NCBI GenBank assembly: GCA_014359475.1
Contig: JACIZI010000001.1
Coordinates: 336,936-400,935, forward strand
Direction of reading: 5' to 3'
Length of the DNA: 64,000 nt
Source: Marinobacter sp.
GTDB lineage: Bacteria > Pseudomonadota > Gammaproteobacteria > Pseudomonadales > Oleiphilaceae
Of the stretch, positions 45,724-54,442 are shown piece after piece. The position numbers were made by a program, and so were the translations under genes. Numbering within the stretch: position 1 is the first letter of the stretch; each line of letters begins with the position of its first letter. Below the pieces are notes generated by a model. It was not told the origin of the DNA. It did no database searches and saw nothing but the letters and a program-made list of their open reading frames with translations.

Positions 45724-46899
45724 TCATTCTTCAGGCACCTGGGTAAGCTTGTCAAGAACAGAAGCCACCAGCGTAACGTCCCCGTAAGCTACATCCTCGT
45801 GACTTGGCAGGGTAACCAGCCGGTCAGCAAAGAAAACCGCATTCGGATAACTGCCGGAAATGGTCCCAAGCGCCTCCCCCACACCCGCAACATCCGGCAG
45901 CGCCTTTTCATAGAAAGCATTGGCACCGATTCCGCGACTGTTAAGCATGCTGGCAGCTGTGTCCCGGGTGCCTTGGTCAGGAGCCAGCAGCCCATACCGC
46001 AATGTTACCGGCACGATGGAGCCGTTCTGCTGCGCGTGAGAACGCATAAACAGGACCCAGCCCCTGGAGACAAGAAATGCCAGCGCCTGATCATACTGCT
46101 TCGCAACAGACGGCCTGAGCGATGCAGTGCGGATGCCTGCAGCCAGAAGCCCACCGGGGAGCTGAATCCTGCGTACAGAGTCAAGGGGCTTATATACCGT
46201 TGAGCCCAACCCCAGAAAAGGCACACGGCGCAACAATCCATAACCCAAACGGCTGAGCAAAAAGTTGAAAATATAGCGCTTCAATTTCCAGTGCCCATCC
46301 AGGGTCACCGTTACCTCGGGCAGATCCGCAAACACCCGGGTGGCGAAATCACCATGGTCTTTGCGCACCAACAGCGCCCCGCCCCCCATAAGATTAATCG
46401 GCTTACCCCGTCCAAAGCTCAGCACGGCACAATCCGCCATCGGCTCCCGGGCACAATCGGGCGGAAAACACTGGGCTGAATCTTCAATCAGCCAGATACC
46501 GTGAGATTTGCAGACGCCGGCAAGCGCCGATAATCGCTCGGGAACGCCCAGAAACCCAGCGGCGATTACCGCCACGGTCGCTTCTGACAGAGCTTCGGTA
46601 AGTCTATCGATATCCATAACCGGACGATCCGGCAACAGGTCAACGAGCACCGGTATCGCACCCTGCGCTACCACCGCTGCCACCAGGTCCGGACACCCGT
46701 AGGCGGGGAGGATCACCTCTGGGGTAACACCCTGTTGCCGGCCGGCACAGAGAGTAGCCAGGCTTACGGCCGCAGACAATGCCTCAGTGCCAGAGCCCAT
46801 GCACCAGGTCTGGTAATCGTCTTGCCAGGGTAAAGGCTGGTGCGGGTCGGCCTCGTCCGGACGAGGCACACGGCTACCGACGGGTCTTAGCATCGCCAT
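45724..46899 (-). CDS. DegT/DnrJ/EryC1-family aminotransferase-like protein
   Basis: A 391-residue fold-type I PLP protein. The landmarks are MGSGTEALSAA at about 34-44, LPAYGCPDLVAAVVAQGAIPV, EDSAQCF (aspartate that binds the pyridine nitrogen, about 140-146), and the PLP lysine in SFGRGKPINLMGGG (about Lys166). DegT enzymes make amino sugars or perosamine-type donors. Length is normal. It follows the GT2 gene by 24 bp on the same strand, so a role in making a donor or modifying a lipid carrier in this locus is likely. Confidence 0.86.
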   Translation of the reverse strand: MAMLRPVGSRVPRPDEADPHQPLPWQDDYQTWCMGSGTEALSAAVSLATLCAGRQQGVTPEVILPAYGCPDLVAAVVAQGAIPVLVDLLPDRPVMDIDRLTEALSEATVAVIAAGFLGVPERLSALAGVCKSHGIWLIEDSAQCFPPDCAREPMADCAVLSFGRGKPINLMGGGALLVRKDHGDFATRVFADLPEVTVTLDGHWKLKRYIFNFLLSRLGYGLLRRVPFLGLGSTVYKPLDSVRRIQLPGGLLAAGIRTASLRPSVAKQYDQALAFLVSRGWVLFMRSHAQQNGSIVPVTLRYGLLAPDQGTRDTAASMLNSRGIGANAFYEKALPDVAGVGEALGTISGSYPNAVFFADRLVTLPSHEDVAYGDVTLVASVLDKLTQVPEE

Positions 46900-46923
46900 T
46901 CATACCTTCTTTTGGCCGGAAGG

Positions 46924-48060
46924 TCATCGTTGGGATGGTGTCCATACCGTCATCCTGCGACCCCGCAGAAAATCCACCGTCGCCCGGGCAATGGCCAGAT
47001 TCACCTGCACGAAGAAATAGGGAATCTTCACAAACGTGTGTTCCCGAAGCTCTGGTTTGATATGGCCAGCCACCACAACCCCGTAGAACAGCAGCTGCCC
47101 CAGAAGGGCAAGCGCATAGATTCCACCCTTACCCGCAAGCATAAACGACGTCACAAGCAGCAGGACCTGAAACCACGGCACGGCCCAGCGCATCAGTTTG
47201 TGCCCGAATACCTGGAACGCAAACCAGCCAAAACGGAACGGATCAAGCACCTCCATGTGCCGGCTGAGCGCCGTCAGGCCCCGGATAATGGTACGGATCT
47301 TCCGCTGGTATTCCCTGGAAGCATCCGCCACATCCTGATAGAAACCAAGCACGTCCGGCGCAGTCACAGCGACCATTCCCTTCCGGGCACTGTTGAGGGC
47401 GGTATTGAAATCACTGGGGGACAAGATATCCCAGTCCTGGTCACACACGTCCCGACGGGCCGCAAAGAAGGAGCCACTCAGCCCTACCAGCCCGGCCCGA
47501 TCGCTCTCAACGCCCCGCAACCACATCTCATATCGCACATAGGCGCCCTCGCCCACCACCGAGCCATCCCGGCTGACAAAACGGTCTTCACTGGACACGG
47601 CCCCAACACTCGGATCATTGAAATAACGAACCATCTTGCCGATGGCATCCCCGGGAATTGAGGTGGCCACATCCGAGAACACCAGAATGTCACCGGTTGC
47701 CTTGCGGATAGCCTGCAACTGGGCATATTCCTTACCCTTGCGCTCTTCGGCACGGGCAAGCAGCACCCCTTGGTTTGCATACTCACCGACAACCCCATCC
47801 GTGCCATCTGTGGAGGCATCTGAAGCAATGATCAGCTCCAGATCGGAATAAGTAAGCTGAAGGCAATTCTCGATCTTCTCCCGGATGCGACCCTCTTCGT
47901 TATGGGCCGTCACAATCAGGGATACGCGGGGTGGCGAATCGGGTTCAGCGTGCGATTCCGTTGCACCGGAGCGACGGGGTGTGAGGCGTAAAAGCAGAGG
48001 ATAGAGGAAATAGCTGAATAAAACGCCGAAAACCGAAATCCAGAACAAGCCCTTCAGCAT
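46924..48060 (-). CDS. Glycosyltransferase family 2 membrane protein
   Basis: The ATG at 48060 (MLKGLFWISVFGVLFSYFL, 378 residues) is preferred. An N-terminal membrane helix (about 3-22) precedes a GT-A domain with VSLIVTAHNEEGRI, ASDASTDGT, FSDVATS and EDRFVSRDGS, then two or three C-terminal membrane helices (about 285-345). It resembles processive or membrane-bound GT2 enzymes of exopolysaccharide synthesis. The spacer upstream carries the first of two direct repeats that flank the 48.1-50.8 kb insertion. Confidence 0.87.
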   Translation of the reverse strand: MLKGLFWISVFGVLFSYFLYPLLLRLTPRRSGATESHAEPDSPPRVSLIVTAHNEEGRIREKIENCLQLTYSDLELIIASDASTDGTDGVVGEYANQGVLLARAEERKGKEYAQLQAIRKATGDILVFSDVATSIPGDAIGKMVRYFNDPSVGAVSSEDRFVSRDGSVVGEGAYVRYEMWLRGVESDRAGLVGLSGSFFAARRDVCDQDWDILSPSDFNTALNSARKGMVAVTAPDVLGFYQDVADASREYQRKIRTIIRGLTALSRHMEVLDPFRFGWFAFQVFGHKLMRWAVPWFQVLLLVTSFMLAGKGGIYALALLGQLLFYGVVVAGHIKPELREHTFVKIPYFFVQVNLAIARATVDFLRGRRMTVWTPSQR

Positions 48061-48104
48061 TGCAATCCGTCCCTGTGGCCCTGATGATGACTTTTGCACC
48101 CGTG

Positions 48105-48142
48105 ACTGGCAAAATCACGCTGCCGACAAACTATACATGGAC
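48105..48142 (+). repeat. Direct repeat, left copy (38-bp identical core)
   Basis: This 38-bp block is identical to 50763-50800. Weaker similarity extends from about 48062 to 48170. It lies just upstream of the GT2 start. The right copy lies upstream of the polysaccharide deacetylase. The two bracket 2.66 kb of mostly decayed genes, as if one intergenic region had been duplicated by an insertion. Confidence 0.9.
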
Positions 48143-48314
48143 AAACATCCCAAAACCATTGGCAGCTCTAACAGAGGTAGAGGAGCATATTAAACGAATC
48201 GAGACCTGTTCGTAATGGGACCATTTTTCGGGGTATTTGACTCAGTTAATCAGCACAATTCAGAATTTTCTAAGCAGGAAAGTTCACAGATGACACCGAA
48301 CACCTAAGCATTTA

Positions 48315-48537
48315 ATGGCCAACAGGAAAAATGCACCGCTCCATCGAAATGATATTCAGGGATTGCGCGCGATCGGGGCACTACTGGCTGCACAATCTAC
48401 CATACCTGGATTGGAAGAGTTTCAGGCGGCGTTGATGTATTCTTTATAATATCCCGCCTTCTTCTCATTGGATCGCTCAGCCGCGAATTAGAATCCACCC
48501 AGCTCATAGATCTCATTGCATTTTTCAGTAGACTAGC
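48315..48537 (+). pseudogene. Truncated, frameshifted acyltransferase-3 (OafA-like) gene fragment
   Basis: Starting at ATG 48315 the frame reads HRNDIQGLRAIGALLA, the N-terminus of acyltransferase-3 membrane proteins. A frameshift near 48391 moves the homology to another frame: YHTWIGRVSGGVDVFFIIS, then LLLIGSLSRELESTQLIDL. That is the conserved second helix region (GGVDVFFVISGF in intact members; here the Gly after IIS is Arg). It ends abruptly where the IS5 remnant begins at about 48537. These enzymes O-acetylate polysaccharides; this copy is dead. Confidence 0.82.
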
Positions 48538-48998
48538 CCGCGTCTCCGGATCCCGCTCCTTCGCTTTATTCTTGGTGGAGGGCGGTGCCGCAATAATCGT
48601 GGCATCCGGCCCGGGACCCGATTCCACGGCAAGGTCAATCCCGACAAAATTGCGGAGCGCCTGGCTGTTATAGATGGCGTCTTCCAGCTCTTCGCCCGCC
48701 AGAGCGTACCACTGCTGCACAAAGTACATCCGCAGCATGCGCTTCAAAGGTATTGGGGGGCGGCCTAGCTTTCCGCGAGAGTCAGGATAGTAGCACGCTG
48801 ATAAAGCTTTCAGCAGCCTCCGACCAAGGCACGGCCTGCTCCATTTCTGCCAAAAAACGCTCACGGCAGGTCGTTTTTTCTTGGCAGCAACTCTGCTTGG
48901 GCGAAACTCGTCTGCCTCATGACAGGCTATGGCCAAACTTGCGAAGGTGCTTTCGTTTTACTAACGCGGCACCATGAGGGGAATAAATCAGTGTTTCC
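48537..48998 (-). mobile_element. IS5-family insertion sequence remnant
   Basis: The terminus GGAAACACTG... (minus strand from 48998) is identical over 24 bp to the element at 63882. The transposase start (ATG at 48920, MRQTSFAQAE) is followed by a one-base deletion near 48890. The protein then reads LGRPPIPLKRMLRMYFVQQW, LEDAIYNSQALRNFVGIDLA. It jumps from the PDAT motif to IIAAPPSTKNKAKERDPE, showing an internal deletion. The C-terminal half and the other end are missing. The flanking tetranucleotide is CTAA, the IS5-type YTAR target. Confidence 0.86.
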
Positions 48999-49261
48999 CT
49001 AACCCGCTCATCCGCATAGCGACTTCAGCATTGTTCCGAAACTTGAACGGACTAAAATCTGTCGACAAGTTTTACAGGTTCAATACTATAGGTTATCTAA
49101 CATATTGATTTTACAAGCTTGGCGTATTATTTGCTATCGTATAGCCGAGTTGGTAATTTCACCATTTTCGGGCCCGTGGCGCTTAAGATGCTGATCAATT
49201 CATCGCCTCTAAAGTATCGCTACTAGAGAGCGTCAGGATTTGATACGTAAGGATACGAATT
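48999..49261. other. Spacer without recognisable gene
   Basis: A relatively A+T-rich spacer between the IS5 remnant and the decayed PEP-CTERM copy. I see no convincing coding frame, RNA gene or terminator. It begins with the CTAA next to the IS terminus. Confidence 0.5.
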
Positions 49262-49617
49262 GATGGGCATGACACATTAAAAGCTGGTTTTAGCCTTTGC
49301 TCGGTTAGGAATAGCGGCAGGCATTCTACATTCTATTGGGCGACACTGTCGCTTTTGATTCCGTCGATTACCGAAGCAACCATAATCATTATTGAGCCTG
49401 ATGATTTTTCTGAGGGAGCAGATCTATCAAACGTATCTCCATATGTGTAATTAGAGAGTTTGGGCGCTAACTACCGTGAACCAGAGCCCGGCACAAATGC
49501 GAAATGGCCGTCGGGACAAGCGATTATGTGTCTCTTAAAGTGTTCCCGGTTGGTCCTCCAGGACTTGATCTTTTTGTGTTGGGGGTTAGAGCGTTCAGGT
49601 CAAAGAAGAAGGAAACG
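49262..49617 (+). pseudogene. Decayed tandem copy of the downstream PEP-CTERM gene
   Basis: Positions 49340-49450 read LLIPSITEATIIIIEP followed by DDFSEGADLSNVSPYV and a stop. This matches residues 25-58 of the intact gene downstream (FIPSITEAAIITIDP, then EGANLSNVSPF). No start codon is in frame. Further on, 49540-49614 reads PVGPPGLDLFVLGVRAFRSKKK, which looks like a degenerate PEP-CTERM tail and stays in frame with the next gene's ATG. The middle of the protein is missing. The N-terminal match is clear; the tail is suggestive only. Confidence 0.68.
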
Positions 49618-49620
49618 GTT

Positions 49621-50307
49621 CTAATGAGTGCAACATATGAAAAGCTTAGAAGGGTCATCGTGGATGGTGTAGCAAGTATTGCATTGACCGTGTTTGCCCT
49701 ATTTATTCCATCTATCACCGAAGCAGCGATAATCACTATTGACCCTAGTGATTATGCAGAGGGCGCTAACTTGTCTAACGTCTCTCCATTTGTCACGTTG
49801 CAATATTTGGATGGCTCGTACGGTTCTTACCCAATTGAGACGAAGAGATCCTCCTTTAGTGGCGACCTCACTTTTGGGACTATGCACTCCCAATGGGTTC
49901 AGTGTGTCGGACGTTATGAGTGTGCTCAAGGTTTTGGGATGGCTTTCACGCAGTCCCCCCGATGGGTTTCTTTTTCGATGACTCTAACCAATTTTGTTCT
50001 CAGCGAGTTGAGCACCCTAGTTTGGCACGCATTCGATGGAGCTGGATATGAAATAGCCTGGCAGAGAACGATAACCTATGGCTATCAACCCGGCCAGTTT
50101 TATTCGTGGAATATCGCCGTCCCGAATGCAAAGTATCTCGTAGTAGGTGGTGGTGGCTATCCGAGCCCAGGAGAGTTTGATCGGCTATCCTTTGCCGTGG
50201 GGGTGGCCGAACCATCAGCACTGGCGCTCTTCTCTCTAGGCTTAATAGGCATATTCTTCCAGAGAAGGGCAAGTCATCGAAAAGGTGACTTGCCCGCCAG
50301 AAATTAA
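49621..50307 (+). CDS. PEP-CTERM-like exported protein (VAEPS variant)
   Basis: The ATG at 49621 follows a GAAGGAAA ribosome site; an in-frame open frame back to 49504 comes from the decayed copy upstream. The 228-residue protein has a signal peptide (about 1-38, ending SITEAA), a beta-rich body with one CVGRYEC cysteine pair, and the C-terminal signal VAEPSALALFSLGLIGIFF followed by QRR and a 12-residue polar extension. The base composition is less GC-rich than the core genome. No sigma-54 promoter was found. It lies inside the repeat-flanked insertion, so it is probably a later arrival. Confidence 0.8.
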   Translation, partial: LMSATYEKLRRVIVDGVASIALTVFALFIPSITEAAIITIDPSDYAEGANLSNVSPFVTLQYLDGSYGSYPIETKRSSFSGDLTFGTMHSQWVQCVGRYECAQGFGMAFTQSPRWVSFSMTLTNFVLSELSTLVWHAFDGAGYEIAWQRTITYGYQPGQFYSWNIAVPNAKYLVVGGGGYPSPGEFDRLSFAVGVAEPSALALFSLGLIGIFFQRRASHRKGDLPARN

Positions 50308-50426
50308 ATACAAGATCACAACGACGAACAAAAAGACACTGGCTGCCTCCAAACCATCATGAGAGGCAGAGGCGGGAATAAATCCCGACGGAGTTGAATA
50401 GACTTTAGCGCATGAAAGGGTCAGTG

Positions 50427-50576
50427 AGAAACCCAGCATGGTAGCATTGAATCGCTTAACTCCTTGGGAACCGATTTGATACATATATCAGATCGTGCGG
50501 TAAAATGATAAAGAACGACAGACAACGCTGCGAGGAATCTAAGAGCCTCAAGTGAATAAATTCGGCGGCCTTCCAT
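50427..50576 (-). pseudogene. Acyltransferase-3 N-terminal fragment
   Basis: From ATG 50576 the minus strand reads MEGRRIYSLEALRFLAALSV followed by VLYHFTARSD, the first helix and catalytic-histidine region of acyltransferase-3 proteins. The homology fades after VPKELSDS, and a stop follows at 50427. The remaining 300 residues are absent. It is a different subtype from the fragment at 48315. The gene is a remnant. Confidence 0.75.
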
Positions 50577-50762
50577 GGAATGCTCCAATCCAAATTGAAA
50601 CTTCACCGCAGCAACAAATGCGCCAAGTACTTTACCCTATAATATCAATCGATTATCCGACATCATTCTCGGAAGTGTAAAGGCGACTGACACACCGGTT
50701 CGCTGAATCAGATAAACCCGCACTGCAGCCCTGCCTACCTGATGGTGACTTTTAGCCGGTCA

Positions 50763-50800
50763 ACTGGCAAAATCACGCTGCCGACAAACTATACATGGAC
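50763..50800 (+). repeat. Direct repeat, right copy (38-bp identical core)
   Basis: Identical to 48105-48142. It lies 44-81 bp before the GTG start of the deacetylase gene, so it may contain promoter or leader sequence for that gene. Similarity outside the core is about 60-70 percent by eye. Confidence 0.9.
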
Positions 50801-50843
50801 GATTACGCCAAAACCACTGGCTTGGCCGACGGAGGCAACAGGC

Positions 50844-51875
50844 GTGGCAACCATCCGATCCTTTATCAAATTCTGGGCGCTCAGCGCATTCGCCCTCTAC
50901 GGGTGGCTGCGCCTGAAAATCACCCGTAGCCCCACCCTCGTCATACTGACCTACCACCGCGTGCTACCAGAGAATGCGCCGGAGCGTGAGTTTGAACAAC
51001 CGGGGATGATCATTTCACCGGAAAACCTCCAGCAACACATCCGGCTCATCCGGTCGATGGGTGCGGAGCCTGTACACCTGGACGAATGGCTACGCAAGAA
51101 AAAGGCCCGGGAGCCGCTTCCGCCCCTTTCCGTCGCGTTCACCTTTGACGATGGGTGGCGGGATAATTACCTCTATGCCTTCCCGTTACTCAGCCGGGAG
51201 CAAGTACCCGCAACCATATTCCTGGTCACAAAAATGGTCGATACCAATGACACTTTCTGGCCGGAACAGGTGATCCAGCTGCTCCGCACACCCGGAATCA
51301 ACCTGAACGAACCATCCCTAGAGTGGCTCAGGCCTTATCTTGGAGAATTTGCCGACAAATCCACGCCGTTATCGCTGCTTCAAGCGGATGAGGTCATCAG
51401 CCGCCTTAAGGATCTGGACGACGCTACCATCCTGAATCATCTGGCCTCCTGTACTCCTTCCCTGCCAAAGAATCAGACTCGGACACCAGAGCCAACGCCG
51501 CCGGTCCTTCAGAGCCGTGACCTGGCCGAAATGGCCCGGAACGATCTCGTCAAATACGGCGCCCACACGCAGAACCATTTTCGGCTGAACCGACTGAACA
51601 GCAAAGCGGCGCTGGAACAACAGATTGCAGGGTGCCTCTCCGACCTTGAGGCCATGAAGATCAACAGTACACCGATCTTCTGCTATCCCAATGGCGACAT
51701 CACCGGCAGTGGTGAGCAGCTTGTCGCCAACCACTACCTGGCAGCCTGCACCACCAAAACCGGCTGGAACAAGCTGACCCGAAGCGAATACGACCTGCAC
51801 CGTTTCAATCTCCATGACGGCAACAGCTCAAATCCGCGCGCCCTCCTGGCAACCATAGGCCGTAGTCTGGTATGA
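50844..51875 (+). CDS. Polysaccharide deacetylase (NodB-type)
   Basis: I prefer the GTG at 50844 because GGAGG lies 8 bp before it; the frame is open to 50742 through the repeat. The 343-residue protein has an N-terminal hydrophobic segment (about 8-23), TYHRVLPE, the metal-binding FTFDDGWRDN motif (FDDG at 101-104) and a histidine pair in GAHTQNH. It ends with the CYPNGD motif. It would remove N- or O-acetyl groups from a polysaccharide, or a lipid-linked sugar. The stop overlaps the next GT4 start (ATGA). Confidence 0.87.
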   Translation: MATIRSFIKFWALSAFALYGWLRLKITRSPTLVILTYHRVLPENAPEREFEQPGMIISPENLQQHIRLIRSMGAEPVHLDEWLRKKKAREPLPPLSVAFTFDDGWRDNYLYAFPLLSREQVPATIFLVTKMVDTNDTFWPEQVIQLLRTPGINLNEPSLEWLRPYLGEFADKSTPLSLLQADEVISRLKDLDDATILNHLASCTPSLPKNQTRTPEPTPPVLQSRDLAEMARNDLVKYGAHTQNHFRLNRLNSKAALEQQIAGCLSDLEAMKINSTPIFCYPNGDITGSGEQLVANHYLAACTTKTGWNKLTRSEYDLHRFNLHDGNSSNPRALLATIGRSLV

Positions 51876-52999
51876 CCGAACAATCCCCAAAACGCCCCAT
51901 CACCGTCACCCACATCATTTCCGGCGACCTTTGGGCGGGTGCCGAGGTGCAGGTATATAACTTGTGCAAAGCGCTCAATAACACCCAGGAAATAGCTGTA
52001 ACCGCAGTCGTCTTTAACCCGGGCATCCTGCATGACAAATTGGCTGAGCTCGACATACCCGTGACCCTGGCTGACGAGAGCTCAACGGGACCACTGGGTA
52101 TTGTCAAGAGCATCGCGGCCCATTGCAGGTCGCAAGGCACTGACATCGTTCATACCCATGGGTTTAAGGAAAATGTCTTAGGCATAGCAGGCAAGGAGCT
52201 TGCACGGGTCCGGCATTCGGTTCGAACAGTTCACGGGAACCCCGAGCATAAGCTCTCATGGAAGAAACCCCATAAATGGCTTATAAATCGTCTGGATATC
52301 TGGCTTGGACGGGCACGGCAACAGGCTGTAATCGCTGTTTCCTCCCAGCTCGAGGAAGCGTTAAAGCCCCTGTTCCCAGGCAAGGTTCACAAGATTTTCA
52401 ACTTTATTGATATACAAGAGCTCAGGGACACATGGTTGCCGAAACCTGAGCGGCACTCATCTCAGATCCGGTTAGGGATAGTTGGGCGATTAGTCCCGGT
52501 TAAACGAATTGACCTGTTTATACAGGCTCTCCGTCTTCTGTCTAAGGAAGGAGTAAATTGTAAAGGTATTATTATCGGAGACGGGCCGTTAAGGTCGGAA
52601 CTGGAAACACTTGCCTGTAATCTGGGCATACAAGACAGGGTTGAATTCCTGGGCTTCGTAGATCCTGCAGCTAAAGAGATGAGTGTTCTCGATATACTGT
52701 TAATGACATCAGACCATGAAGGCCTTCCCATGACGCTCTTGGAAGCGCTGGCTCTGGACGTGCCAGTGATTGCTCACAAAACCGGAGGCATTGCCGAGGT
52801 GTTGTCAGATTCTACTTCCTCCGTCCTTGTCATCAACCATACCCCGGAAGGCTATTTCACAGCGATCAGAGCATGGCTGAACCGTTCACCGGAAGAAAAA
52901 AAGCAAGCCGTACAATCTTCCCTGGCACATATCGAAAAGAACTTCAGCGCTATGAATAACACCAGGCGCTATATCCATACCTACAAATCGTTACTGTGA
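51872..52999 (+). CDS. Glycosyltransferase family 4 protein
   Basis: A 375-residue GT-B protein. It starts with ITVTHIISGDLWAGAEVQVYNL, has the acceptor-side HTHGFKENVLG and VRTVHGNPEH, then VGRLVPVKRIDLFIQAL, and the GT4 signature SDHEGLPMTLLEALALDVPVIA. The start ATG overlaps the deacetylase stop, so the two are translated together. The gene faces the flippase gene, with a 33-bp gap. Confidence 0.89.
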   Translation: MTEQSPKRPITVTHIISGDLWAGAEVQVYNLCKALNNTQEIAVTAVVFNPGILHDKLAELDIPVTLADESSTGPLGIVKSIAAHCRSQGTDIVHTHGFKENVLGIAGKELARVRHSVRTVHGNPEHKLSWKKPHKWLINRLDIWLGRARQQAVIAVSSQLEEALKPLFPGKVHKIFNFIDIQELRDTWLPKPERHSSQIRLGIVGRLVPVKRIDLFIQALRLLSKEGVNCKGIIIGDGPLRSELETLACNLGIQDRVEFLGFVDPAAKEMSVLDILLMTSDHEGLPMTLLEALALDVPVIAHKTGGIAEVLSDSTSSVLVINHTPEGYFTAIRAWLNRSPEEKKQAVQSSLAHIEKNFSAMNNTRRYIHTYKSLL

Positions 53000-53032
53000 T
53001 TTCCGAAACTGGGTTCTCAGAATTTCTTTGAT

Positions 53033-54442
53033 TTATAAAACTGAGTCGATCCTCAGCATAATTGCAAACAAAGCAAAAACAGCGACTCCAGAGATTACCT
53101 GCACCAGGAAACTTACCAGCGGGTGAACCTCGGCCAGGAAAGGCTGCATTGTTATAACACAGGCCGCCATCGCAATTGATGCAACAGCCGTCTTTAAAAA
53201 GCCCCGGATCAATTGCCATACGGTCAGATTGATCAGGCTACCCGCAACACGAAGCGTAATATAGCTGTTAACCAGGTTAGCCGCCGTCGCTCCGATTGCT
53301 ATCCCCTCAATCCCCCACGGAAGGCCAGCGACAACGCCGCCCAGGGCGATCGGTCTGGTCAGAAGATTCACTTTGAACTGTAGCTTCGCTTTCCCCTGCG
53401 ACAGATATACAGCACCGGTTACTGTGACGATAGAGCGCGCGATACCGGCAATACACAGTATGCGTAGTACCGGAACCAACCCTTCCCACTGAGGTCCCAG
53501 CACGCCCAGCACAAAAGCGTCGGCAACAGCGAACATGCCGGCCATCATCGGGAAGGTCAGCAACGCAATGGCCTGGGTACTTCTTAAATAAATACTTCTA
53601 ACCCGCTCTTTCTCTGTTTGCACCATACTCAATGCCGGAAACATCACACTTCCTACTGTATGGGAAATGTTCTGCAGCGGAAAAAGCATCATGGATTGCG
53701 CCTTATCCAGCAGACCAACCGCTTCCCCCCCGAGGAATCGACCAGCCAGAAGCTTGTCCGCCTGGTCCGTTACAAAGCGAATCACTCTCGTCGCAAAAAC
53801 GTAAAAACTGAAACCAAACAAGTCGCGCAAAGCGAGCATGCTAAACTCGAACTCCGGCACCCAGCGTGCGCTAAGCCATATATAGGCTGTTGCAACAAGC
53901 CGAAGAATAACCGGGTGCCAGGCCAGCGCCCAGTACCCAAATCCCTGATGGACCATGGTAATGGCCACAATGCCAGCGACGATCATGCCGACCAGATCTG
54001 CAACTGCGATGGTCTTGAACACCAACGTTTTTACAAGTCGTTGCCGGGGTACCAGTGCCAGAGCACCAAGTACAAACTGGACAGACATCACATAGCCAAC
54101 GCCGGTGAGCTCTGGTCGCTTATAGAAGTCAGCAATGTAAGGGGACAAGAGTAAGAGAGCCAGGCAAAGGCCAGCACCCATGCCAAGATTGGCCCAGAAA
54201 ACAGTGTTGTAGTGGCTTTCGGTAATATCCCTTCTCTGAACCAGAGCAGAGCCCAATCCAACATCTGTCAACAACCCCGCAAAGCCGGTAAACACCACCA
54301 TCATTGCAATAAGTCCGAAGTCATCCGGAGTCAGCATTCGGGCCAGTGCAATGCCAAACCCCATCGAGATGACCTGACTGAGCACCTTTCCTCCGGCTGT
54401 CCAGCTCAGTGCCCTCAAAACCTTCCCGCGGAATTCAGACAT
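53033..54442 (-). CDS. Oligosaccharide flippase (Wzx/MOP superfamily)
   Basis: The ATG at 54442 (MSEFRGKVLRALSWTAGGKV, 469 residues) overlaps the end of the upstream gene by 8 bp. There are about 12-14 hydrophobic helices across the full length. The WzxC-like start GGKVLSQVISMGFGIALARMLTPDDFG and TDQADKLLAGRFLGGEAVGLLDKAQ are typical of lipopolysaccharide/exopolysaccharide flippases. It moves undecaprenyl-linked repeat units across the inner membrane. It is the only export-type transporter in the window and lies in a four-gene minus-strand operon. Confidence 0.92.
   Translation of the reverse strand: MSEFRGKVLRALSWTAGGKVLSQVISMGFGIALARMLTPDDFGLIAMMVVFTGFAGLLTDVGLGSALVQRRDITESHYNTVFWANLGMGAGLCLALLLLSPYIADFYKRPELTGVGYVMSVQFVLGALALVPRQRLVKTLVFKTIAVADLVGMIVAGIVAITMVHQGFGYWALAWHPVILRLVATAYIWLSARWVPEFEFSMLALRDLFGFSFYVFATRVIRFVTDQADKLLAGRFLGGEAVGLLDKAQSMMLFPLQNISHTVGSVMFPALSMVQTEKERVRSIYLRSTQAIALLTFPMMAGMFAVADAFVLGVLGPQWEGLVPVLRILCIAGIARSIVTVTGAVYLSQGKAKLQFKVNLLTRPIALGGVVAGLPWGIEGIAIGATAANLVNSYITLRVAGSLINLTVWQLIRGFLKTAVASIAMAACVITMQPFLAEVHPLVSFLVQVISGVAVFALFAIMLRIDSVL

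Noticed and set aside
48086-48220. Short plus-strand peptide starting MMTFAPVTGKITLPTNY through the left repeat
   Set aside because: The right copy encodes a similar start in frame with the deacetylase, but a strong ribosome site supports a later GTG there, and conservation is at the DNA level within the 38-bp core. I treat it as repeat sequence.
48397-48936. A 179-residue minus-strand open frame that looks like a transposase
   Set aside because: It is a chimera: the first part is read in the shifted frame before the real transposase start, the middle is IS5 transposase with an internal deletion, and the last part is antisense to the acyltransferase fragment. I annotate the two remnants instead.
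49285-49310. CTGGTTTTAGCCTTTGCT as a sigma-54 promoter for the 49.6-kb PEP-CTERM gene
   Set aside because: GG and GC are separated by 11 bp instead of 10 and the element lies far upstream in decayed sequence.
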